35,521 nucleotides of DNA from Methanobacteriota archaeon (GTDB taxonomy: Archaea; Thermoplasmatota; Thermoplasmata; UBA10834). Position 1 is the first letter of the stretch. Every line of letters begins with the position of its first letter. Shown here piece by piece: positions 21,865 through 29,739 of the stretch. The notes beneath the pieces were generated by a model. That model did not search any database and was not told the origin of the DNA. It was given only the letters and a program-made list of their open reading frames with translations. The stretch covers positions 1,773,687-1,809,207 of the forward strand of contig CP070732.1 of assembly GCA_020347565.1 (NCBI GenBank), given 5' to 3'. The position numbers were made by a program, and so were the translations under genes.

Positions 21865-23840
21865 GGATTTCGCTGACCAAGAGACTGATGACGATAATAC
21901 TGGTGCTCTCGCTCGTGCCGATCGCCGCCGTCAGCCTGATATCGCTCGACGACATGCACGAGATGAAGAACGACATGAGGGTCCTCTACGACGAGAACCT
22001 GGTCGTCGTGTCTGAGATCGCGGAGGCGGAAGCGGCGCTCCTGAGCGCTGATGTGTCCTTCAGGCAGTTCGCGCTTGAGTACGAGACCGATACCGTGACC
22101 GCATACTCGTTCTACAACGAGATGGTGGACTACCAGATCGAGTTCTCACAGTTCCTTCGTGACTTCAACACTAAGTACACCTTTGAGGTCATGTTGAACA
22201 TGGCAGACGTCATCGAAAACCAGGGAAGGTCGGACCTCATATCGCTGCAGGATTCCAACGTGGACAGCCTCGAGACCTCATGGGCTGAGTACAGGTTCTG
22301 GACGAACGAGACGAAAGATTACCTCGAGGAGAACCCGCCGGACCTCAACGCGTCGATCGATGCGAGGAAGAACGCCACGACGCGGCTGAACGACATGATG
22401 GACGACCTCGGCGATCTCATCGATGTCACCATCGAAGCCGCCGCTCTGATGGAGCAGGTGGCGGAGAACACGATAAGGGAGGGCATCACCTACCTCATCG
22501 CGAGCGGCTCTGCAGTCGCCGGCGTCGTGGTGGCGATCACCTTCTACGTATCCGCGAGGATCACCTCCCCGATCGTGGAGGTGTCCAAGCGCGCGAGGGT
22601 CATCGCGGACGGCAACTTCACCACCAGGCTGGACATCACAGCGCCAGACGACGAAGTAGGCGACCTGGTTGAATCGATGAACATGCTCATCGAGAACACC
22701 TCGGAACCGCTCGAGGAGCTCACCGAGAGTGCGGAGGCCATAGCCCGTGGCAACCTGACGGTCGCCATAGACGTGGAAGCTAAAGGCGACCTTGCTACGC
22801 TCGTACACAGCTTCACATTCATGAGGGACCGACTGGCCCAGATAACGCTCGAGATCAAGCGGGCGTCGGATACGCTCAAGGATGCATCGAGACTCCTCGC
22901 CGAGACGACGCGGCATATGACCGAGGGGACGCAGCAAGTGTCCAACTCCATGGGTCAGACCTCGAAGGGAGCCGAGACGCAGGCGACTCGGGTCGAGGAG
23001 ATGGTCAGGATGCTCGGCGAGCAGACAAAGGCGATCTACGATGTGGTCCAAAGCGCGCAGAACGCTGCCCGTGCATCCAGCGACGCGAGCGACGTCGCCC
23101 AGAAAGGGAGCAGGGCGATACACGAGTCACTCGATAGGATGGATTCGCTGCAGAGGAGCGTTCAGGAAACCTCACAGTCGATGCAGAATCTGTCGAAGAA
23201 GTCGCACGAGATCGCGCAGATAGTGATGATCATAACGAACATAGCGCAGCAAACGAACCTGCTCTCCTTGAACGCGGCCATCGAGGCCGCTCGGGCAGGG
23301 GAGCATGGCCGGGGCTTCGCTGTGGTGGCGGACGAGGTCAGGAAGCTCGCAGAAGGCTCACGGCGCGCAGCGGACCAGATACAGGACCTGCTGCACTCTG
23401 TCGAGTCCGACATAGGCGAGACCTCCGAGAAGATGGGTCTGACTTCGGACGACGTGACCCAGAGCGCGCGGACCATCTCGGATTCGCTCAGGTCGCTGGA
23501 GGACATAGCTGCCACTGTCGAGGAGACGGCAGCGATGGTCCAGGAGATTAGCGCATCCACCGAGCAGCAGAAGGCTCTGACGGAGAGCCTAGCGAAGAAC
23601 CTCGACGAGGTCGCCAGCATCGCCAACGAGACCTCGGCCTCTGCGGAAGAGGTTTCGGCTTCGTCCGAAGAGCTGGCGGCGGGCATGGAAGAGCTGTCCG
23701 CATCCGCTCAGGACATCGCCAACCTCTCATCCAAGCTGAGCGAGCTGACCAGTCAGATGGAGACGGAGAACGCCAAGGAGGAACCCGAAGGGGAGGAGCC
23801 CGAGGAAGGAGAGGGCGCTGACAGGGGCGAGGAGAGTTGA
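21861..23840 (+). CDS. Methyl-accepting chemotaxis protein (transmembrane chemoreceptor)
   Basis: A 659-residue chemoreceptor. Transmembrane helix 1 is at about 9-29 ([19 protein letters not shown]). A mostly helical extracellular sensor domain spans 30-208 (four-helix-bundle type; ligand unknown), followed by TM2 at about 211-231. A HAMP domain lies at 232-284, probably with a second HAMP-like segment at 285-335. The long cytoplasmic coiled coil has the conserved hairpin tip [22 protein letters not shown]...[16 protein letters not shown] at about 460-500, which contacts CheA and CheW. The tail is very acidic (Glu/Gly-rich) with no CheR-tethering pentapeptide. The start is TTG 21861 with GGTGG just upstream. 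It is the first gene of mcp-cheWYBACD. Confidence 0.95.
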   Translation: MRISLTKRLMTIILVLSLVPIAAVSLISLDDMHEMKNDMRVLYDENLVVVSEIAEAEAALLSADVSFRQFALEYETDTVTAYSFYNEMVDYQIEFSQFLRDFNTKYTFEVMLNMADVIENQGRSDLISLQDSNVDSLETSWAEYRFWTNETKDYLEENPPDLNASIDARKNATTRLNDMMDDLGDLIDVTIEAAALMEQVAENTIREGITYLIASGSAVAGVVVAITFYVSARITSPIVEVSKRARVIADGNFTTRLDITAPDDEVGDLVESMNMLIENTSEPLEELTESAEAIARGNLTVAIDVEAKGDLATLVHSFTFMRDRLAQITLEIKRASDTLKDASRLLAETTRHMTEGTQQVSNSMGQTSKGAETQATRVEEMVRMLGEQTKAIYDVVQSAQNAARASSDASDVAQKGSRAIHESLDRMDSLQRSVQETSQSMQNLSKKSHEIAQIVMIITNIAQQTNLLSLNAAIEAARAGEHGRGFAVVADEVRKLAEGSRRAADQIQDLLHSVESDIGETSEKMGLTSDDVTQSARTISDSLRSLEDIAATVEETAAMVQEISASTEQQKALTESLAKNLDEVASIANETSASAEEVSASSEELAAGMEELSASAQDIANLSSKLSELTSQMETENAKEEPEGEEPEEGEGADRGEES

Positions 23841-24334
23841 GCGGCGTCGGTGATGGAAGACAGTACATCGCATTCCGGTTGGGGCGTGAGGAGTACGCCT
23901 TCGAGATATCGACGATAAGGGAGATCTTCCCCATCCAGGACGTCACGAAGGTGCACAGAAGCCCTTCGTACATCGAGGGCGTGATGAACCTTAGAGGCAG
24001 GCTCGTGACCGTGGTCGACCTCAGGAAGCGATTCAAGCTCGAAGCCCGGGAGCCGGACGAGAACTCAAGGATCATCGTCGTTGAGGCGACAGACGCCCCG
24101 GTCGGGTTCCTCGTGGACGAGGTGACGGAGGTCGCGAATTTCGCCGATGAGTCTGTCGAGGCGGTGCCCGCCTATGTGGCCGACTCGATAGAGTCGGAGT
24201 ACGTCTCTGGCATAGCCAAGCTGGGAGAACGGCTGATCACCGTCATCGATCCCCTTAAGGTTCTCGAGTTGTCGGCCGATGAGGCCGAGGAAGCAGGAGG
24301 AAAATCGAATGGCGACGATTCTGGTGGTCGATGA
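23837..24334 (+). CDS. cheW: Chemotaxis coupling protein CheW
   Basis: A 165-residue CheW-domain protein that links receptors to the CheA kinase. [42 protein letters not shown] and [14 protein letters not shown] are the standard CheW strands. About 20 Glu/Gly/Ser-rich residues at the C-terminus are an extra tail. The TTG start at 23837 overlaps the chemoreceptor stop as TTGA, with GAGGAGAG immediately upstream, so translation is coupled. The 3' end overlaps cheY by 26 bases. Confidence 0.93.
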   Translation: MSGVGDGRQYIAFRLGREEYAFEISTIREIFPIQDVTKVHRSPSYIEGVMNLRGRLVTVVDLRKRFKLEAREPDENSRIIVVEATDAPVGFLVDEVTEVANFADESVEAVPAYVADSIESEYVSGIAKLGERLITVIDPLKVLELSADEAEEAGGKSNGDDSGGR

Positions 24335-24674
24335 TTCGGAGTTCATGCGAAGAGTGATAAGGAACATACTCGAGGCCGGCGGGCACAAGGTCATCGAGGC
24401 GAAGAACTCGGAAGACGCCCTAAAGGTGTTCCGCGAACAGGGGGCGGACATAGTGACGATGGACATAGTCATGCCCGAGACGGACGGCATAGAGGCCGTG
24501 AGGAGGCTGAAGGAGCTCGACCAGGACGTGAGGATCATTATGATATCCGCCCTCGGACACCAGCGAACTGTCATGAGGGCCCTCGAGGCAGGCGCACTCG
24601 ACTTCATCATGAAGCCCTTCACGTCGGACGACGTTCTGGAGTCTGTGAACGCGGTTCTGCAGATGGGGACCTGA
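24309..24674 (+). CDS. cheY: Chemotaxis response regulator CheY
   Basis: A 121-residue single receiver domain: acidic pocket VVDDSEF (D8, D9), phospho-acceptor D52 in VTMDIVMPETDG, Ser80 in MISALG and Lys102 in FIMKPF. Phosphorylated by CheA, it signals to the motility machinery, in archaea via adaptor proteins such as CheF and ArlCDE, none of which is in this window. GCAGGAGG lies upstream of ATG 24309, inside the end of cheW. The longer frame upstream from 24279 is out of register with cheW and not needed. Confidence 0.95.
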   Translation: MATILVVDDSEFMRRVIRNILEAGGHKVIEAKNSEDALKVFREQGADIVTMDIVMPETDGIEAVRRLKELDQDVRIIMISALGHQRTVMRALEAGALDFIMKPFTSDDVLESVNAVLQMGT

Positions 24675-24684
24675 GGAGTGGCCG

Positions 24685-25743
24685 ATGCCGGAAGCTGTCA
24701 AGGTCCTCATAGTGGACGACAGCGCCTACATGAGGGTCGCCCTTAAGGACATGATATCGTCGGATGCCAACATAACCGTCGTGGCGACGGCGAAGAACGG
24801 TATCGAAGGAATCGCACAGACCAAGAGGTTCTCGCCGGACGTAGTGCTCCTCGACATACAGATGCCGAGGATGGACGGGCTCGCGACGCTCAAGAGGATC
24901 ATGAAGGAGCATCCCACGAGGGTCGTAATGCTCAGCGCGATGGACAAGGTCGACGCGGACCTCCCTCTGAGGGCGCTCGAGATGGGTGCTGTGGAGTTCC
25001 TGTCGAAGCCGGGCGGGCCGATCTCCGTCGACATCGTGAAGTATCGCAACCACATCATCAGAACCGTCCTGGACGTGTCAGGAGCCAAAATCGAGGCCCT
25101 CCAACGATCCCGTTCGCCGCTGCGCCTCGATAAGGAGCGGCTGGCGCCAAGAGAGATCAGGGATGACAAGCTTAAGGCGATCGTGATCGCAGCCTCGACG
25201 GGTGGTCCCAGGGCGATCGAACACGTGTTCTCGCGTCTGCCGAGGGACATACCCGCAGCCATATTCGTCGTTCAGCATCTTCCTGCGGTGTTCTCCGAGA
25301 GCTTCTCCAGACGCCTCGACGCCGTGAAGGGGCCGCGCACGACCCTCGCCGACGAGGGCATGACCGTCGAACGAGGCCATGCGTATGTCGCTCCCGGCGG
25401 CAGCCATCTGGTGCTGCGGCGCCGCTCGCCCTCCTTGACGTTCATCGCGCTGGATGACTCAGGCCCGGTCCAGTTCGTCCGCCCGTCAGCCGACGTGCTC
25501 TTCAGGAGCGCTGCCGAGTGTTTCCGAGAACGCGTGATGGCTGTCGTCCTCACCGGCATGGGAATGGACAGCGTAGACGGAGCGTTGGCGGTCAAGGCTG
25601 CCGGAGGGAAAGTCCTCGTCCAGGACGAGCGGACATCTGTGATATTTGGCATGCCCAAGGCCGTGGCAGATTCGGGTGCCGCGGATGTCGTGGCGGCCCT
25701 CGACGACATCCCGGCTCAAATCGTGAGGTTCTTGGAGGACTGA
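24685..25743 (+). CDS. cheB: Chemoreceptor methylesterase/deamidase CheB
   Basis: A 352-residue two-domain protein. A receiver domain (residues 1-125) has VDDSAYMR and phospho-acceptor Asp57 in VLLDIQMPRMDG. After a linker at about 130-160, the methylesterase domain (163-352) carries the catalytic Ser171 (AASTGGP), His198 (VQHLP) and Asp295 (TGMGMDSVDG). It removes receptor methyl groups and opposes CheR. It starts ten bases after cheY with GGAG upstream and is followed two bases later by cheA. Confidence 0.95.
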   Translation: MPEAVKVLIVDDSAYMRVALKDMISSDANITVVATAKNGIEGIAQTKRFSPDVVLLDIQMPRMDGLATLKRIMKEHPTRVVMLSAMDKVDADLPLRALEMGAVEFLSKPGGPISVDIVKYRNHIIRTVLDVSGAKIEALQRSRSPLRLDKERLAPREIRDDKLKAIVIAASTGGPRAIEHVFSRLPRDIPAAIFVVQHLPAVFSESFSRRLDAVKGPRTTLADEGMTVERGHAYVAPGGSHLVLRRRSPSLTFIALDDSGPVQFVRPSADVLFRSAAECFRERVMAVVLTGMGMDSVDGALAVKAAGGKVLVQDERTSVIFGMPKAVADSGAADVVAALDDIPAQIVRFLED

Positions 25744-25745
25744 CC

Positions 25746-27695
25746 ATGGCTGACGTCGACCTTGCGAAGTACACCAAGCTATTCGTGGCCGAGGCGCGTG
25801 AGTACCTCCGGGCGCTGAACGATGCGATGGTAGGACTCGAGGCCGACCCGAGCGACATGGCGAAGGTCGACGAGATGTTCCGGGCATGCCACACCATGAA
25901 GGGCATGGCGGGAATGATGGGCCTTGAGCCCTTCGCGGAGACCGCGCATGCGCTAGAGGACCTGCTAAACGCCATCAGGCGCGGGGAGGCGGAGCCGACA
26001 GGCAAAGTGGCCGAGGCCATCTTCGCGGGACTCGACGCCCTCGAGGGCATGATGGACTCGGTCTCCCAGTCTGGTGAAGTCAAGGAGGCGAAGGGCGTCA
26101 TCGACGGCCTGCGCGATGCTGCAAGCGCCAGGCGCGGTAGAGGTGGGCGCGGCTCGCGAAAGAAGGCCGCACCGAAGGGCGACGGCGCACCCAAGGCGAA
26201 GAGGGGGAAGCCCCCTGCCAAGCCCAAGGTCGTCGTTCTGAAGGTGCGTCTGGCGAGACGTTGCGCATTTCCGGCCGCAAGGGCAATCGTCATACTCAAA
26301 GAGCTCGCGAGGGTCGCGAACGTGAGGGGGTCGAACCCTAGCGAGGAGGAGATAGACCAGGAGCACGCGTTCGAGGAGCTAGAGATAACGCTGGAACCCG
26401 AGAAGGGGTTCGACGAGACCGTGCCCCGAATCGCCTCCATGTTAGACGTCGATGAGGTCAGAGTCGGCCGCGAGGGAGACGACTCGAGTAAGTTCGAGAC
26501 CGTGGACGCCCCAGGCCGGCTGAAGGACAAGCCCGTTGACACCCCGACGACGCAGACGGTCAGGGTCGGCATGGACAAGCTGGACGAGCTTCTGGACGAC
26601 GTCAGCGAGCTGGTCATCGCGCGCAGTCGGCTCATCGAGAGGACGGCTTCGCAGGACGACAGGGAACTCGGCGAGATCTCCGCGCACATCAACAAGCTCA
26701 CTTCGGAGATCCAGTCGAAGGTCCTCGGAATCAGGATGATACCCCTCGAGACGGTCATGGGCAGATTCCCCCGGATGGTGCGAGACATCGCGAGGAACCA
26801 GGGAAAGCAAGTCGAGTTAGTCGTCGACGGCGGAAGCATAGAGCTCGACAGGACCGTCATAGACCTAATAAGCGACCCGATCATGCACATCCTGCGCAAC
26901 TGCGTGGACCACGGCATCGAGACGGAGAGCGAGCGACGGAGAACCGGCAAGAGGGCCAGGGGGCTGATAAGGATAGTCGCCTCGAAGCAGCAGGATCATG
27001 TCCTCATCGAGATTTCCGACGACGGGGCGGGCATCGACTACGAGGCCATCAAGGCGAAGGCGGTAGCCAGCGGCCTGACAACGCGCGACGAGGCGGACTC
27101 TGCTCTCGCGAGGGACCTGCTGCAGCTGCTGTTCAGGCCTGGCTTTTCCACCAGGGATGAGGTTTCGAAGCTCTCAGGCAGGGGCGTGGGGCTCGACGTC
27201 GTGAAGAGGAACGTCGAGGACCTGGGGGGCTCGGTCATGGTCAGCTCCTCCGAGGGAGCGGGAACGACCTTCTCGCTATGGCTTCCGTTCACCCTCGCCA
27301 TAATCGAGGCCATGCTCGTCTCCATCGCCGATCAGGTCTACGCGGTCGCCATGGGCACCATCTCGGAGTCGCACCGCTTCGAACGCTCGGACGTGAAGCT
27401 CATCAGGGACCGAGAGGTCGTACAGCTCAGAGGCGAGGTTCTTCCAGTGATCAGGATGCGCCGATTCTTCGACATACAGGAGGACGAGGGGAGCGGAGCC
27501 ATCAACGCCTTGATAGTGCAGAGCAGAGAGCGCAGGGCCGCGCTCGCGGTGGACGACCTGATGGGACACCAGCAGATCGTGGTGAAGTCCCTCGACCGAA
27601 GGCTACGCAGGACGAAGGGCATATCGGGCGGGACGATACTCGGCAGCGGCAGAATCGCACTCATACTCGACGTCGACTCTATACTGGAGAGATGA
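25746..27695 (+). CDS. cheA: Chemotaxis histidine kinase CheA
   Basis: A 649-residue kinase. The HPt (P1) domain has phospho-acceptor His49 in RACHTMKGMAGMMG. A very basic, low-complexity linker follows at about 123-158 (Arg/Gly/Lys/Pro-rich), then a P2-like region (VVVLKVRLARRCAFPAARA onward). The dimerisation helix pair starts at VRVGMDKLDELLDDVSELV. The ATPase domain has the N box HILRNCVDHGIE, DDGAGID and GRGVGLDVVKRN. A CheW-like P5 domain forms the C-terminus. It responds to receptors and phosphorylates CheY and CheB. SD GGAGG lies in the cheB end. A long frame on the opposite strand (25592-26950) is only a GC-bias shadow. Confidence 0.95.
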   Translation: MADVDLAKYTKLFVAEAREYLRALNDAMVGLEADPSDMAKVDEMFRACHTMKGMAGMMGLEPFAETAHALEDLLNAIRRGEAEPTGKVAEAIFAGLDALEGMMDSVSQSGEVKEAKGVIDGLRDAASARRGRGGRGSRKKAAPKGDGAPKAKRGKPPAKPKVVVLKVRLARRCAFPAARAIVILKELARVANVRGSNPSEEEIDQEHAFEELEITLEPEKGFDETVPRIASMLDVDEVRVGREGDDSSKFETVDAPGRLKDKPVDTPTTQTVRVGMDKLDELLDDVSELVIARSRLIERTASQDDRELGEISAHINKLTSEIQSKVLGIRMIPLETVMGRFPRMVRDIARNQGKQVELVVDGGSIELDRTVIDLISDPIMHILRNCVDHGIETESERRRTGKRARGLIRIVASKQQDHVLIEISDDGAGIDYEAIKAKAVASGLTTRDEADSALARDLLQLLFRPGFSTRDEVSKLSGRGVGLDVVKRNVEDLGGSVMVSSSEGAGTTFSLWLPFTLAIIEAMLVSIADQVYAVAMGTISESHRFERSDVKLIRDREVVQLRGEVLPVIRMRRFFDIQEDEGSGAINALIVQSRERRAALAVDDLMGHQQIVVKSLDRRLRRTKGISGGTILGSGRIALILDVDSILER

Positions 27696-27698
27696 AGC

Positions 27699-28310
27699 AT
27701 GGACGAACGCGACAGTGAAGCGGCATTGGAGATGATCAAGGAATTCGCCAACATAGGCGCCGGCAACGCCGCGACAGCGCTGGCGGCCCTCATGGACGTC
27801 GAGCTAGTGAACGAAGTCACATCGGCCAGGATGCTGCCCCTCTCCGATGTCGCCGAATGGCTCGGCGGAGAACAGCAGATAGTCGCCGGCACGTACACTC
27901 AGCTCTGCGGCGACCTGAAAAGCGGCGTGCTCGTCATATTCCCCCAGGATTCGGCTCAGGCGCTCATCTCACATGTGTCAAAGGAAGAGGCTGACCTCTC
28001 CAGCCTGTCCAGGGTACAGGCATCCGCTCTGTGTGAGGTTGGCAATATCTGCCTGTGCTGGTACCTCGTGGCGGTGTCCAGGATGATAGACACGGACCTG
28101 ATCCCAGCGGCGCCCTGCGGTGCCGTGGACCTCCTCGGCGCGGTGCTCGACATACCGCTCGCCACCCTCGGCGTATCGGTCGACCGCGTCATCGCAGTGC
28201 ACACGGTCTTCAGGGGCGTCGAACGAGCATTCGAAGGATACTTCCTGCTGCTGCCTGAGAAGGACACACTTGGGACGATAATATGCAAGATGGGTGACCA
28301 GTGCAGATGA
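27699..28310 (+). CDS. cheC: CheY-P phosphatase CheC
   Basis: A 203-residue CheC-family protein with both phosphatase signature helices: KEFANIGAGNAATALA (Glu and Asn) and SALCEVGNICLCWYL (Glu and Asn). It dephosphorylates CheY-P and binds CheD. It starts three bases after cheA with GAGAGATGAAG upstream. The ATGA stop/start overlap with cheD indicates coupled synthesis of the two partners. Confidence 0.93.
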   Translation: MDERDSEAALEMIKEFANIGAGNAATALAALMDVELVNEVTSARMLPLSDVAEWLGGEQQIVAGTYTQLCGDLKSGVLVIFPQDSAQALISHVSKEEADLSSLSRVQASALCEVGNICLCWYLVAVSRMIDTDLIPAAPCGAVDLLGAVLDIPLATLGVSVDRVIAVHTVFRGVERAFEGYFLLLPEKDTLGTIICKMGDQCR

Positions 28311-28783
28311 ACGACGCGAAGCTGGTGGGTATAGCGCAGTACGCGACTGCGAAGGCTCCCGAGCAGCTGTGTTGCCTCGGGCTCGGTTCGTGCGTTGGCG
28401 TGTTTCTCTACGACCCGAGCACCAAGATCGGAGGCGTGGTCCACGCTCTGTTGCCCAGGGCGCCGAACGGAAGCATCCTGGAGGCGAAGTACGCAGACAC
28501 TGGAATCCGTCTGCTGCAACGCAGAACCGTCACGGACGGCGCGTTCGAACACAGAATCATCGCCAAGCTGACAGGAGGAGCGCAGATGTTCAAGGACCTG
28601 AACCTGAAGATGGGCGACATCGGCAGGCAGAACGTCCTGCAATCGAGGCGTACTCTCGGGGAGCTCGGGATATCCATTGTCTCCGAGGACGTCGAAGGCG
28701 AGAGGGGAAGGTCAGCCTACTATTCCCTGGGCGATGGGTCTGTCAGGGTGAGGAAGGCCTTCGGCTCGGACATCGTCATCTGA
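28307..28783 (+). CDS. cheD: Receptor glutamine deamidase CheD
   Basis: A 158-residue CheD deamidase. The catalytic Cys is in GLGSCVGVFLYDP and the catalytic His in GGVVHALLP. A Thr in the later conserved strand could complete the triad. It converts receptor Gln to Glu and stimulates CheC. I choose ATG 28307, with GGTGACC seven bases upstream. GTG 28301 is too close to that SD. The last gene of the che operon converges with the ACT-domain gene. Confidence 0.93.
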   Translation: MNDAKLVGIAQYATAKAPEQLCCLGLGSCVGVFLYDPSTKIGGVVHALLPRAPNGSILEAKYADTGIRLLQRRTVTDGAFEHRIIAKLTGGAQMFKDLNLKMGDIGRQNVLQSRRTLGELGISIVSEDVEGERGRSAYYSLGDGSVRVRKAFGSDIVI

Positions 28784-28844
28784 GCCGGCATTGGCCTCAC
28801 TGCGCTCGATCTGCGCGGGCTTGCAGTTGGCATCTGGCTATTGG

Positions 28845-28850
28845 AAAAAA
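28845..28850 (-). terminator. T-tract terminator after the tandem-ACT gene
   Basis: On the minus strand a run of six T (GATTTTTTCC) lies about 35 bases beyond the ACT-gene stop codon in an otherwise GC-rich gap. Short U-tracts are the core signal of archaeal transcription termination. Confidence 0.45.
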
Positions 28851-28884
28851 TCAAGAGGGCGCCTGCGGCCGCAGCGGTCCGATC

Positions 28885-29262
28885 TCAGAGCTTCAGAGTA
28901 TTCTTGGCCTTGTCCTCATCGCTCACAGCAAGCGCGATCTGCGCGATTCCGGAATCCTTGTCGAGGAGGTACGCACCGTCGATGTTTACGCCCTCCTTGG
29001 ACAACATCGAGGATATCCGGGCAAGCTCGCCAGGTCTGTCTTCGACACGTGCCACCAGCAGATTCCTCTCGGAGAACTCGATGCTCATGCGTTGTAGGCA
29101 CTGCCTGCATTTGGTCTCATCAGACGCCACCATGCGTATCAGACCTGCATGAGGCTCGGTAGATATCGCGCGTATGTTCACGCCCTCCTTGGACAGCGCC
29201 TCGGTCATGCGCGCAAGCTCACCCGGCCTGTTCTCCAGCTTCACGCTGAACTCCCTCTCCAT
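28885..29262 (-). CDS. Tandem ACT-domain protein
   Basis: A 125-residue protein made of two ACT domains: residues 1-56 (FSVKLENRPGELARMTEALS, EGVNIRAIS) and 67-120 (VARVEDRPGELARISSMLS, EGVNIDGAYL). ACT domains bind amino acids and regulate enzymes or transcription. Stand-alone pairs such as this are found in many archaea, often without a known partner. The linker contains a CxxC (KCRQC), unusual for a pure ACT pair. A strong SD (GGAGAGGTGAT) precedes ATG 29262. TATA-like sequences lie about 45-70 bases upstream. Confidence 0.85.
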   Translation of the reverse strand: MEREFSVKLENRPGELARMTEALSKEGVNIRAISTEPHAGLIRMVASDETKCRQCLQRMSIEFSERNLLVARVEDRPGELARISSMLSKEGVNIDGAYLLDKDSGIAQIALAVSDEDKAKNTLKL

Positions 29263-29263
29263 A

Positions 29264-29494
29264 TCACCTCTCCTCCTCCCCGAATTCGCCTTCGAGGGCC
29301 ATCCCTATGGAATTAACATCGTAATAATGTTTCGAGGACATCGCCCGACCGTCGCCAATCATGAGCCGTATCGTCAAGGCGGAGAGCAGTGAAGGGGTCG
29401 GTATGAGGGCAAGCATGACGCCCATGGAAGAAGGCAATCGAGCCAGGTCGGCTGTCTTCTCAGGGACCGCCTGTGGGGAATGACCGATTTCCAC
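29264..29494 (-). CDS. Possible small protein coupled to the ACT gene
   Basis: A 76-codon frame starting at GTG 29494 (GGTGGTGGGG upstream) and ending TGA one base before the ACT-gene ATG. It has a hydrophobic segment (MGVMLALIPTPSLLSALTIRLMIG) and a polar C-terminus (SSKHYYDVNSIGMALEGEFG). The stop-start spacing looks like an operon. Against it, the frame runs through TATA-like AT-rich sequence that may be the ACT promoter, and no family is recognised. Confidence 0.3.
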   Translation of the reverse strand: MEIGHSPQAVPEKTADLARLPSSMGVMLALIPTPSLLSALTIRLMIGDGRAMSSKHYYDVNSIGMALEGEFGEEER

Positions 29495-29739
29495 GTCCCC
29501 ACCACCGATGCCGCAAGCTCAGCATACACGCGTCTGTCGCAGACGAAGCCTTCACCGGACGTCCGGGCCTCCGGACGTGAGATGACGCTACCGTCCGTCG
29601 AACCACCCGCGGCCATCCCCAGACGGCCGCACGCGAGAGAGACGACCGCGCCCCTGGGGCAACGATTGCCTTCTTAGACGACGTTTGGTCGCCACATTAT
29701 TTAACCTGTGCCTAGGAATGCCAATGAGTTGAGGGGCAA
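29495..29739. other. Intergenic stretch without a convincing gene
   Basis: There is no gene I can support. On the minus strand a TATA-like GGTTAAATAATG near 29692-29706 precedes an ATG at 29616 whose frame (to 29374) overlaps the possible small gene in another frame. The two might together be a frameshifted remnant, but neither shows a recognisable domain. It contains several GC-rich inverted repeats (for example GACGTCCGG/CCGGACGT near 29558-29577). Confidence 0.3.

Noticed and set aside
25592..26950. 452-codon open frame on the minus strand across cheA
   Set aside because: It is antisense to a complete CheA with all motifs. Its composition is Ser/Arg-rich with no domain, as expected from GC-rich codon bias.
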